The notes under the pieces were generated by a model. The model made no database searches. It was given only the letters and a program-made list of their open reading frames with translations, and was not told where the DNA came from. A stretch of DNA of 64,000 nucleotides. Source: Pseudotamlana haliotis (GTDB taxonomy: Bacteria > Bacteroidota > Bacteroidia > Flavobacteriales > Flavobacteriaceae). Shown piece by piece: positions 26,882-35,182 of the stretch. Every line of letters starts with the position of its first letter. Position 1 is the first letter of the stretch. Location of the stretch: assembly GCF_008806375.1 (NCBI RefSeq), contig NZ_WAAT01000046.1, forward strand, positions 97,366-161,365. Reading direction: 5' to 3'. A program made the translations under genes and the position numbers.

Positions 26882-28024
26882 ATGGATTTTAAGCTCTCAG
26901 AAGAACATATCATGATTCGCGATGCCGCTCGCGATTTTGCTCAAACCGAATTACTTCCTGGTGTTATTGAACGGGATACCAACCAGCACTTTCCCAACGA
27001 ACTCGTCAAAAAAATGGGGGACCTTGGGTTTCTAGGTGTTATGGTAGACCCCAAGTATGGAGGCAGTGGCATGGACGCCATTTCTTATGTGATTATCATG
27101 GAAGAGCTTTCTAAAATTGATGCTTCGGCTTCGGTGATTGTTTCGGTTAATAATTCACTAGTTTGCTATGGACTCGAATGTTACGGCACCGAAGAACAAA
27201 AACAAAAATACCTCACGAAACTAGCCACGGGCGAATACCTAGGCGCCTTCTGCTTAAGTGAACCAGAGGCTGGTAGTGATGCCACATCACAAAAAACAAC
27301 AGCCATTGACAAGGGGGACCATTATATTATTAATGGTACCAAAAACTGGATTACAAGTGGCGGACGTGCAGATGTGTACCTAGTCATCGCACAAACCGAT
27401 AAAGAAAAAGGTTCACATGGCATTAATGTTTTTATTGTTGAAAAAGGCACTGAAGGTTTTCATGTTGGCCCTAAAGAAGACAAGCTCGGCATTCGCGGGA
27501 GTGACACCCATACCCTTCAATTTAATGATGTTAAAGTTCCGAAGGAAAATAGAATTGGTGTGAATGGTTCTGGATTTCGATTTGCAATGAAAACCCTTTC
27601 TGGCGGACGTATAGGCATTGCTGCTCAAGCCTTAGGCATTGCTTCGGGCGCTTATGAATTGGCATTAAAATATTCAAAAACACGCAAAACCTTTGGGGTT
27701 GAGATTTACAACCATCAAGCCATCGCATTTAAATTGGCTGATATGGTCACTGATATTGAAGCCGCAAGGCACTTAGTAATGAAAGCCGCTTGGGAAAAAG
27801 ACCAAGGTTTAAATTACGATTTTTCGAGTGCTATGGCCAAACTATACGCTTCAAAAGTGGCGATGCAACACACCGTTGAAGCGGTTCAAATTCATGGCGG
27901 CAACGGTTTTGTAAAAGAATACCATGTAGAACGCTTAATGCGTGATGCCAAAATCACACAGATTTACGAAGGCACTTCTGAAATTCAAAAAATCATCATT
28001 TCTAGAAGCATCACTAGAGATTAA
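26882..28024 (+). CDS. Acyl-CoA dehydrogenase, short/medium-chain type
   Basis: FAD-dependent acyl-CoA dehydrogenase of 380 residues, catalysing the first step of beta-oxidation. Visible are the AFCLSEPEAGSDATS and YIINGTKNWITSG signatures, the FAD contact QALGIASGAYELAL, and the C-terminal IYEGTSEIQKIIISR with the catalytic Glu of the butyryl-CoA/short-chain subfamily. Its length fits that subfamily. It is monocistronic and divergent from anmK, and the chain-length preference cannot be fixed from sequence alone. Confidence 0.9.
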   Translation: MDFKLSEEHIMIRDAARDFAQTELLPGVIERDTNQHFPNELVKKMGDLGFLGVMVDPKYGGSGMDAISYVIIMEELSKIDASASVIVSVNNSLVCYGLECYGTEEQKQKYLTKLATGEYLGAFCLSEPEAGSDATSQKTTAIDKGDHYIINGTKNWITSGGRADVYLVIAQTDKEKGSHGINVFIVEKGTEGFHVGPKEDKLGIRGSDTHTLQFNDVKVPKENRIGVNGSGFRFAMKTLSGGRIGIAAQALGIASGAYELALKYSKTRKTFGVEIYNHQAIAFKLADMVTDIEAARHLVMKAAWEKDQGLNYDFSSAMAKLYASKVAMQHTVEAVQIHGGNGFVKEYHVERLMRDAKITQIYEGTSEIQKIIISRSITRD

Positions 28025-28028
28025 GTTT

Positions 28029-28066
28029 ATTAAGGTTGCAAAGCCACAAAGAATCAAAGGTCCAAA
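28029..28066. repeat. Degenerate CAAAG tandem block
   Basis: Downstream of the acyl-CoA dehydrogenase, TTGCAAAGC-CACAAAGAA-TCAAAGG-TCCAAAG shows four CAAAG cores spaced 8-9 bases apart. It is a degenerate microsatellite-like intergenic element, related in style to the CTCTGYG blocks elsewhere in the window. Confidence 0.4.
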
Positions 28067-28257
28067 GATTTAGGTCACCTAGAACTGTTTCATAGCTCAT
28101 AAAAAACTCCTATAAACGGATAATAATCTGGGGTAGCAATAAAAAAGCACCACAAAAAGGATTGCAACTCATAAAATAATTAAGTGAATTCTGTTATGTT
28201 GATTTAAACTTATCGACTTAAAATTTTAGATTTACATCTTGACATAAAAAACCCATC

Positions 28258-28593
28258 ATGCAAAAAACATATTACGACCCTGCCGATTTAAAGAAATTTG
28301 GAAAAATTAGCGAATGGAACCCTGAATTGGGTGAGAAATTTTTCGACTACTACGGTAAAGTTTTTGAGGAAGGCGCTCTTACAGCTCGTGAAAAAGCCCT
28401 AATAGCTTTAGCTGTTTCTCACACCGAACAATGTCCGTATTGCATTGACGCTTACACAAAAGACAACCTGCAACGTGGTGTCACCAAAGAAGAAATGATG
28501 GAAGCCATTCATGTTGGTGCGGCTATAAAAAGCGGAGCCACTTTAGTGCACGGTGTTCAAATGATGAATAAAGTGAATAAGTTAGAAATGTAA
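28258..28593 (+). CDS. Arsenosugar biosynthesis-associated peroxidase-like protein
   Basis: AhpD/carboxymuconolactone-decarboxylase-fold protein of 111 residues. The redox pair is Cys59-Pro-Tyr-Cys62 in HTEQCPYCIDAY. The position four residues after the second Cys, His in AhpD, is Tyr66 here. The family is recognised by its constant place beside the radical SAM enzyme ArsS in arsenosugar loci; its catalytic role there is not proved. It is the first gene of the block and is followed by a small hairpin before arsS. Confidence 0.85.
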   Translation: MQKTYYDPADLKKFGKISEWNPELGEKFFDYYGKVFEEGALTAREKALIALAVSHTEQCPYCIDAYTKDNLQRGVTKEEMMEAIHVGAAIKSGATLVHGVQMMNKVNKLEM

Positions 28594-28633
28594 ATCACAG
28601 GTCAATTTCCTTTAAAAACTTCTTAAACAGCAT

Positions 28634-28650
28634 GCCGAATGCACTTCGGC
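28634..28650. repeat. Short hairpin between the peroxidase-like gene and arsS
   Basis: GCCGAA-TGCAC-TTCGGC forms a 6-bp GC-rich stem in the 79-base gap. It lacks a T-run, so it is more likely an RNA-stability or REP-like element than a terminator. Confidence 0.35.
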
Positions 28651-28672
28651 TTCTTAAAATTAAAACAAATTA

Positions 28673-29728
28673 ATGGCTATAAAGTCTTTAAATAAGCGCC
28701 AAAGTGCCTTGGCAAAAAGCGAAAAACAACTTCAGATTTTATCAAACGGTATTTTTCAAAATGGAGAACTACCAACTTTTAAAGCTAAAATATCTGAAAC
28801 GAATCAATTTCCGCTTCAAGCGAAAAAACTCGAAATTTTACAAATCAATTTAGGCTACATGTGCAACCAAGTATGCGCTCATTGCCATGTCGATGCAGGT
28901 CCCGACCGCAAAGAAATTATGACGCGTGACACTATGCAACAATGCCTAGAGGTGATAAAAACCACGGGCGCGCATACCTTAGATTTAACCGGTGGCGCCC
29001 CAGAAATGAACCCTGATTTTAGATGGTTTGTTGAAGAGGCTGCAAAAGCAGGGATCAAAGATTTTATCGTGCGCTCCAATTTAACCATTATTAGAGCGAA
29101 CAAAAAATATCATGACCTTCCTGATTTTTTTAAGAAACATCAGGTGCATGTGGTGAGTTCGATGCCGCATTGGACTCGTGGAAAAACCGACAAACAGCGT
29201 GGCGACGGTGTTTTTGACCAGTCAATTAAAGCTTTACAAGAGCTCAACGCCGTGGGATACGGCATACCTAACAGCGATTTAAAACTCGATTTGGTTTACA
29301 ATCCGTCAGGGGCTTTCTTACCTGGTGATCAGGCTGCCATGGAAAAAGACTTTAAAAAAGCTTTAAAAGAAGATTTCGACATTGATTTTCACCAGCTTTT
29401 TGCGATTACAAATTTACCTATTGCTCGTTTTCTGGATTATTTAATCGCTTCAGAAAACTACGAAGATTATATGTATGCCTTAGTAGAAGCCTATAATCCA
29501 GCAGCCGTAAAAAACGTGATGTGCACCAATACCTTATCAATTAGTTGGGACGGATATTTGTACGATTGTGATTTTAATCAAATGCTAGAACTACCTATAA
29601 ACAGTAAAGTCAAACATATTTCTGAATACAACGAAGCGCTTTTAGAAGGAAGAAATATTGCCATCTCGCAACATTGTTACGGCTGTACCGCTGGCGCTGG
29701 AAGCAGTTGCCAAGGTGTAGTCGCCTAA
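28673..29728 (+). CDS. arsS: Arsenosugar biosynthesis radical SAM protein ArsS
   Basis: Radical SAM enzyme of the ArsS family (formerly the rSAM/selenodomain family TIGR04167), which transfers a 5'-deoxyadenosyl group from SAM to methylated arsenic and so makes the nucleoside precursor of arsenosugars. The 351 residues have the cluster motif Cys64-x3-Cys68-x2-Cys71 in GYMCNQVCAHCH. The LTGGAPEMNP motif follows. The Cys-rich C-terminal domain (DUF3641 type) contains DGYLYDCDFNQ and HCYGCTAGAGSSC. Some relatives use selenocysteine in this domain; all positions here are cysteine codons. Confidence 0.93.
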   Translation: MAIKSLNKRQSALAKSEKQLQILSNGIFQNGELPTFKAKISETNQFPLQAKKLEILQINLGYMCNQVCAHCHVDAGPDRKEIMTRDTMQQCLEVIKTTGAHTLDLTGGAPEMNPDFRWFVEEAAKAGIKDFIVRSNLTIIRANKKYHDLPDFFKKHQVHVVSSMPHWTRGKTDKQRGDGVFDQSIKALQELNAVGYGIPNSDLKLDLVYNPSGAFLPGDQAAMEKDFKKALKEDFDIDFHQLFAITNLPIARFLDYLIASENYEDYMYALVEAYNPAAVKNVMCTNTLSISWDGYLYDCDFNQMLELPINSKVKHISEYNEALLEGRNIAISQHCYGCTAGAGSSCQGVVA

Positions 29729-29758
29729 ACTCGTGAAAAAAAAAGGAATCTCATCACA

Positions 29759-30253
29759 ATGAAAAACTTAATTCTATTCATATTATTTTTAAGTGCTACA
29801 GCAAGTTTTGCCCAAAAACCATTGGACAAACTGCTCAAAAAGCACAATAAAGAGAGTGTTCCTTATATAAAGGCTTCAGAATTGCAAAACACCTCTTCCG
29901 AAGTGATTTATTTAGACACCAGAGCGCCTCATGAATACGCGGTAAGCCATCTTAAAGACGCTATTTTAGTAGGTTATAACAACTTCAGCATGGATAGTAT
30001 TAAAAAAATAATTCCTAATAAAACCTCTGAAATTGTAGTGTACTGCACCCTAGGTATGCGATCGGAAGCTATTGGCGAAAAACTAAAAAAAGCAGGCTAT
30101 ACCCACGTGAAAAATTTATACGGAGGTATTATCACCTGGAAAAACAATGATTTTCCTGTTTATAATAGGAATAACAAACAAACTGATAGCGTACACACCT
30201 ATTCGAAATCGTGGCGTAAATGGTTAAAAAATGGCATTCAAGTTTATGAATAA
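29759..30253 (+). CDS. Exported rhodanese-domain protein
   Basis: A 164-residue protein with a signal peptide (MKNLILFILFLSATASFAQ) and a single rhodanese fold: YLDTRAPHEYAVSHLKDA, then the active-site loop YCTLGMRSEAIG with Cys96. A secreted single-domain rhodanese would act as a periplasmic sulfurtransferase or thiol-binding protein. Its location between arsS and the TIGR04282 transferase, overlapping the latter by 8 bases, suggests a role in arsenic handling, for instance thiolation of an arsenical, but that is inference. Confidence 0.85.
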   Translation: MKNLILFILFLSATASFAQKPLDKLLKKHNKESVPYIKASELQNTSSEVIYLDTRAPHEYAVSHLKDAILVGYNNFSMDSIKKIIPNKTSEIVVYCTLGMRSEAIGEKLKKAGYTHVKNLYGGIITWKNNDFPVYNRNNKQTDSVHTYSKSWRKWLKNGIQVYE

Positions 30254-30848
30254 AGAACTCGTTATTGTGTTTGTAAAAAACATACAACTCGGTAAAGTAA
30301 AAACACGATTAGCCAAAACTGTAGGCGATGAAAAGGCTTTAAAGGTGTACAAAGCCCTTTTAGAAATCACCGAAAATGTAACCCAAAACCTTGATTCTGA
30401 TGTGTGCATTCACTTTTCTGAAAGCATAGACGAGACCCTTTGGAAAAACACAGACAAAACCATACAACAAGGAGAAAATTTAGGCGATCGCATGAAAAAC
30501 GCCTTTAAAACCAGTTTTGAAAAAGGTTATGAACGCATTGTTTTAATTGGTTCTGATTTGCCCAGTCTCACGACCAAACACCTCAACACCGCTTTTAATA
30601 AATTACAAAATCATGAGGTCGTTTTTGGCCCTGCTGAAGATGGGGGCTATTATCTAGTTGGCCTTTCAAAAATGCATGATTTTATTTTTGAAAACAAACC
30701 TTGGAGTGAAACCCATTTACTCAAAACCACCTTGAATGAAATCAAATCCCAAAAGGCAACTTATGATGTTTTAGAAACCCTAAACGACATTGACACCATT
30801 GAAGACCTTAAGACTTTTCCTCAGCTCACAAAGCTCATTTTACAATAA
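30246..30848 (+). CDS. TIGR04282-family arsenosugar biosynthesis glycosyltransferase
   Basis: Nucleotide-sugar-transferase-fold protein (DUF2064/CofC-like) of 200 residues. I choose ATG 30246 (MNKELVIVFVKNIQLG); the longer frame from 30231 lies inside the rhodanese gene. Recognisable features are GKVKTRLAKTVGDEKA, GENLGDRMKNAF, LIGSDLPSLT and GPAEDGGYYLVGL, the usual motif set. The family is defined by association with ArsS, and it probably helps place the arsenoriboside on its aglycone. Overlap by 8 bases with the rhodanese gene indicates coupling. Confidence 0.88.
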   Translation: MNKELVIVFVKNIQLGKVKTRLAKTVGDEKALKVYKALLEITENVTQNLDSDVCIHFSESIDETLWKNTDKTIQQGENLGDRMKNAFKTSFEKGYERIVLIGSDLPSLTTKHLNTAFNKLQNHEVVFGPAEDGGYYLVGLSKMHDFIFENKPWSETHLLKTTLNEIKSQKATYDVLETLNDIDTIEDLKTFPQLTKLILQ

Positions 30849-30978
30849 AAATGGCACAAACCCCAACTAAACTACTCATTTATAAAAAATTACATTTTAA
30901 CAATTTATTAACAAAAACGGTTAATCTATAGGCTAATATTCATATCTTTATTAGCTTATTAATTAAAACCAATTTGTC

Positions 30979-33927
30979 TTGCAAACTACAATCTCCTTAA
31001 GAGGTGTAAAACCTCTATCCCTTAGAAAAACAACCACCAAAATCTTAGCACTGGCTTGCCTGATATCAGCAAGTGCTGTGACAGCTCAGGAACTGCCTGT
31101 TGAACAAATAAAATCACAGATAAAGGCCTACAAAAAAGACGTGCGAGGCCCATACCATAGAATAAAATGGTTTTGTGATGATGGTACGATACGTGAAGCC
31201 AAGGATCCTTGTCCTAATGAAATTGGAGGTATCCAACACGCGAGTCTAAAATCTGATGTTGAAAAACTAGGAAAAAAGCACCATATATTTTTCGGAAACC
31301 TATTAGTTCAAAATGAAAACGAAGCGTTTTGGGATGAAAAAAATAACCACAGCCGATTAAAACAATACCAACTTGTCAAGTTTTTACAAAGTAATGATGA
31401 CGGCTGGATTTATAGACGTGGCCAATTTTATCGTGGTGCTATGCAATCTGAAGACGAACAAGCTTGGGGCCTAGATTTCTACAAATGGTTGCTTAAAAAT
31501 AACAAGCACACGCAAGGGCAATTCTTTTTACTAAAGCAATCTTTAAATGATATTCCGCATTCGGGCGACAGCAATTTAGCACAAAAAATGCGTAGTGAAT
31601 CTAAAGTCTTAGGTAATGAAATTAGCTCTTTTATGAACCTGAGAATTAAAATTCACGGCAACCCAGAAAAAAGCGATATCGCTTCGGTAGAATCTTATGT
31701 TTCTAAGCACAATTCTGGATTAAGCTCGGGGCAAAAGAAAGCATTCAATAGCCTACTTTCAACTATGAAGGAATACTACAAACCTTTAGACATTAAAGAC
31801 ATTCAAGGCTTGAGTAATCAACTATTTAATCCGCATAAAACAAAAATAAATGAGTTACTAACTGGTTATAATGACGGTTTATCTTCAAAAGAAAAAATTG
31901 AAGTCTTAGGCCCAGTTTTAATGTATATTAGACAACATTTTGAGGCTTTAAATTCTGAAAATGACAAGTTAGCCGCCTTAGATATTTCTAACAAAATTGA
32001 AAAATCTGTTTTTCAAAATTCTCAAGAATGGGCCCCTAGCGACCTATATGACATGCTTCAAAAAATTGATTATTTAAGTTATGTCGCAGCCGCTACAGGC
32101 TTGATTGAACTTTGGGAATACGACAGAATTAAATCGACTCTCGGACTTTATAAACACAAAAAACAACTTACTATTGCCGAACTAAACAAGGTTTTATCTA
32201 CGGCACGAAGCGTTGTAGAATGGAGTGCGGGTATGGTAAAAGCCAATTATAGTGATATTGTTGAAACTTACTCACAATTTGAACCATTAGCTTACGGTTT
32301 TATTGATGATAAAATTCGTTCATCGATCGCTTTAGACTTAGGAAACAGTGTTGGGATACTAGGGAAATATATTTCTGGAAAATCATCGATTAAAAATGAA
32401 GTCATCGGCGTTTCTAAACCAGCAACCATAAGAGGATTAAACCCTGGTTATGCTTTTGGCGAATTAGTAGTTATTGAAGGTTCTATTGAAAACATCAACT
32501 TTTCAAAAGATAAAATTTACGTATTTAACAGACCGCCTTCAGGATTAAAGCCTGTAGCTGGAATCATGACGGTTTCCGAAGGAAATTTAGTATCGCACGT
32601 GCAATTATTAGCCCGTAATTTAGGGGTTCCAAATGCAGCACTTTCTCAAGAAAACCTAGACGATTTAGCCAAGTACAATGGCAAAAAGGTATTCTATGCA
32701 GTTTCTACAAAAGGGAATGTAATTTTAAAAACTGAAGGCCAAATGTCTTCAGAAGAAAAAGTACTTTTCAGTAAAGTTGAACGTAGCACGAATAAAATCA
32801 CAGTTCCTGTTGACCGTATTCAACTGGACCAAACTGATATCTTAAACATGCGTGAAGTTGACGCTTCAGATTCAGGGAAGCTTTGCGGACCAAAAGCAGC
32901 AAACTTATCGCAATTAAAATCGATGTTTCCTGACCATGTTGTTGAAGGTTTTGTGATTCCTTTTGGTATTTTCAGAAAACACCTTGACAACCAAATGAGT
33001 GGTCAAAACATGACCTACTGGGAGTTTTTAACCCAAACTTATGCCCAGTGCGAGGCCATGAAAAAGGCTAATAAAACAGAAAACGAAATTGAAGCTTATC
33101 AATTTAAACGCTTAAGCACTTTAAGAACCGCCATTATTAACATGGACCTGAATCCTGACTTTATTGCGCAATTGCGTAAAAATTTCAAAGATGCGTTTAA
33201 CAAACCTATTGGTCAAGTTCCTGTATTTTTACGAAGTGACACCAATATGGAGGATCTCAAAGAATTTACTGGAGCAGGATTAAACCTAACGTTGTTTAAT
33301 GTTCTAGCGGAACAAAAAATCATTGAAGGCATCAAAAAAGTATGGGCTTCACCTTATATGGAGCGTAGTTTAAAATGGAGACAAAAATATTTATTAAACC
33401 CTGAATATGTATTCCCTTCTATTTTGGTCATTCCTGGGGTAAACGTAGACTATTCTGGAGTTGTAGTAACAACTGGAATTAACGCTGGTGGTAAAGACGA
33501 TTTAACCATTGCTTTTAGTCGTGGTGTTGGCGGTGCTGTTGATGGTCAATCGGCTGAAACACGAATGGTTTCAAAACACAACAACTTATTATTATCGCCT
33601 TCAAGAGAGCCTAGTTTTTTAACACTACCAAAAACGGGAGGCACCAATCGTGAATACACCACGTTTGAGGATCCTATTTTATCAGAAAAAAACATGCAGT
33701 CCATTCGTGATATGGTAGAGCAAGTCCGTAAAAAGATGCCAAAGCAAACAGGTTCAGACTACAAAGGCCCTTACGATATGGAAATGGGCTTTGAAAACGA
33801 CAAATTATGGTTGTTTCAAATTCGTCCGTTTGTTGAGAACAAAAAGGCTTCCAGTTCAGAATACTTAAAATCGATTACGCCAAAAATCAACTACAATCAA
33901 AACATCGATCTAAACTCAAAAATCTAA
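30979..33927 (+). CDS. Exported glucan-water-dikinase-like protein (phosphohistidine + ATP-grasp)
   Basis: A 982-residue PEP-synthase-family protein. The start is TTG 30979; a stop lies just upstream and no ATG fits. The N-terminus reads as a signal peptide (basic RKTTTK, hydrophobic ILALACLISASAV, cleavage near TAQE). Residues about 40-480 are helical without a recognised domain. About 485-585 is a swivelling phosphohistidine domain with His540 in LVSHVQLLARNLGVP. About 633-960 is a C-terminal ATP-grasp: GPKAANLSQL, FLRSDTNMEDLKEFTGAG (751-768), SRGVGGAVDGQ and the final LFQIRPF. The order His domain then C-terminal ATP-grasp is that of glucan water dikinases rather than of PEP synthase. No PEP/pyruvate TIM barrel is present. 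An ATP-using enzyme with an export signal is unexpected; see findings. Confidence 0.8.
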   Translation: MQTTISLRGVKPLSLRKTTTKILALACLISASAVTAQELPVEQIKSQIKAYKKDVRGPYHRIKWFCDDGTIREAKDPCPNEIGGIQHASLKSDVEKLGKKHHIFFGNLLVQNENEAFWDEKNNHSRLKQYQLVKFLQSNDDGWIYRRGQFYRGAMQSEDEQAWGLDFYKWLLKNNKHTQGQFFLLKQSLNDIPHSGDSNLAQKMRSESKVLGNEISSFMNLRIKIHGNPEKSDIASVESYVSKHNSGLSSGQKKAFNSLLSTMKEYYKPLDIKDIQGLSNQLFNPHKTKINELLTGYNDGLSSKEKIEVLGPVLMYIRQHFEALNSENDKLAALDISNKIEKSVFQNSQEWAPSDLYDMLQKIDYLSYVAAATGLIELWEYDRIKSTLGLYKHKKQLTIAELNKVLSTARSVVEWSAGMVKANYSDIVETYSQFEPLAYGFIDDKIRSSIALDLGNSVGILGKYISGKSSIKNEVIGVSKPATIRGLNPGYAFGELVVIEGSIENINFSKDKIYVFNRPPSGLKPVAGIMTVSEGNLVSHVQLLARNLGVPNAALSQENLDDLAKYNGKKVFYAVSTKGNVILKTEGQMSSEEKVLFSKVERSTNKITVPVDRIQLDQTDILNMREVDASDSGKLCGPKAANLSQLKSMFPDHVVEGFVIPFGIFRKHLDNQMSGQNMTYWEFLTQTYAQCEAMKKANKTENEIEAYQFKRLSTLRTAIINMDLNPDFIAQLRKNFKDAFNKPIGQVPVFLRSDTNMEDLKEFTGAGLNLTLFNVLAEQKIIEGIKKVWASPYMERSLKWRQKYLLNPEYVFPSILVIPGVNVDYSGVVVTTGINAGGKDDLTIAFSRGVGGAVDGQSAETRMVSKHNNLLLSPSREPSFLTLPKTGGTNREYTTFEDPILSEKNMQSIRDMVEQVRKKMPKQTGSDYKGPYDMEMGFENDKLWLFQIRPFVENKKASSSEYLKSITPKINYNQNIDLNSKI

Positions 33928-33930
33928 ATT

Positions 33931-35178
33931 ATGCAAAAATTATTATTTTTAGGCATTGGAATTTCGCTTGGTTTACTAAGCTTGATTTACCCTATAGATG
34001 GTTATGAAAAAACCAAAATAGCCCGATTACTTTATGTTGAAAAGGCTGTAAATAGCGAAAAAGGTTATTCACGAATTCCGGAAGGAGCCCTATTAAAAAC
34101 TGAAGACATCAAGTTAAACTTAAAATCTTGTGATGGTGAACCAGCAGATTCCATTCTAGTAGAAGACGATGAATTCACTAGAGCCATTAAAAATGTTATG
34201 CCTCATGGAAACTACTCACTTACTGCCCTAGATATGACTGACCCTAGCGCTATAAAATATGCTGCTTACAATGAAAACCGCGGTTATCAACCTGGTAGTG
34301 TAGGGAAATTGGTAGTTTTAAACGCTTTCTTTTCAGAGCTAAAAAAAATCTATCCTAATTCTTGGGATAAAAGAACAGATTTAATGCGTGACAAACGTGT
34401 CACTTCAGGTATTTTTGGAACAGGAGACCACCACACCATTCCCGTTTACAATATAGAAACCGAAAAACAAGTGAAGCGTAAGGTGGTTGCTAGTGATGTG
34501 TTTTCATTATACGAATGGTTAGACCACATGGTTTCAGTGAGTAATAACGGTGCTGCCACTGTAGTTTACAGAGAGGTGATGCTAATGAACCATTACGGAA
34601 AAGATTACCCTGAGCTTACTGATGAGGAGGCCTTAAATTATTTTAAAGAAACTCGCAAAGACACCCTTACTAACCGTGCCAATCGCGTTATCAACCAACC
34701 GTTAAGAGACCTAGGCATCACTAAAGACGAGTGGCGTTTAGGTGGTATGTTTACTCATGCTTCAGCGAAATATGTTGGTAGGAAAGGGGGTAGTTCGGCA
34801 ACACCAAAAGGTTTAATGAAATTTTTAGTGGCTCTAGAGCAAGGAAATATTCATGACAAAGAAACTAGCCTTGAAATGAAACGTCTTATCTACTTAACAG
34901 ACAGACGTATTCGTTACGCACAATCGCCAAGATTAAAGAAGGCTGCCGTATACTTTAAATCGGGAAGTTACTACAAATGTGACCGCACAAAAAACCCAAA
35001 CTGTGGTGATTACCAAGGCAACGTGTTTAATTACATGAACTCTGTAATTATTGTAGAACACCCTAACGGAAAAAAATATATGGTCTGTTTAATGACCAAT
35101 GTTTTAAACAAAAATTCCGCTTGGGCTCACTTAGACTTAGCTAATAAAATAGACCGTATTATTAATCCAGACGCTTAG
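33931..35178 (+). CDS. Exported serine hydrolase, beta-lactamase/DD-peptidase fold
   Basis: A 415-residue protein with an N-terminal hydrophobic signal or anchor (about 3-20) and the three penicillin-recognising motifs in order: SxxK in QPGSVGKLVV, SxN in VSVSNNGAAT and KSG in YFKSGSYYKC. This is class A beta-lactamase-like topology with long insertions, so it may be a peptidoglycan or other amide/ester hydrolase rather than a beta-lactamase. It begins 3 bases after the dikinase-like gene and is surely cotranscribed. The paralogous domain at 38001-38900 shares the motif set but is shorter. Confidence 0.82.
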   Translation: MQKLLFLGIGISLGLLSLIYPIDGYEKTKIARLLYVEKAVNSEKGYSRIPEGALLKTEDIKLNLKSCDGEPADSILVEDDEFTRAIKNVMPHGNYSLTALDMTDPSAIKYAAYNENRGYQPGSVGKLVVLNAFFSELKKIYPNSWDKRTDLMRDKRVTSGIFGTGDHHTIPVYNIETEKQVKRKVVASDVFSLYEWLDHMVSVSNNGAATVVYREVMLMNHYGKDYPELTDEEALNYFKETRKDTLTNRANRVINQPLRDLGITKDEWRLGGMFTHASAKYVGRKGGSSATPKGLMKFLVALEQGNIHDKETSLEMKRLIYLTDRRIRYAQSPRLKKAAVYFKSGSYYKCDRTKNPNCGDYQGNVFNYMNSVIIVEHPNGKKYMVCLMTNVLNKNSAWAHLDLANKIDRIINPDA

Positions 35179-35182
35179 TCTA

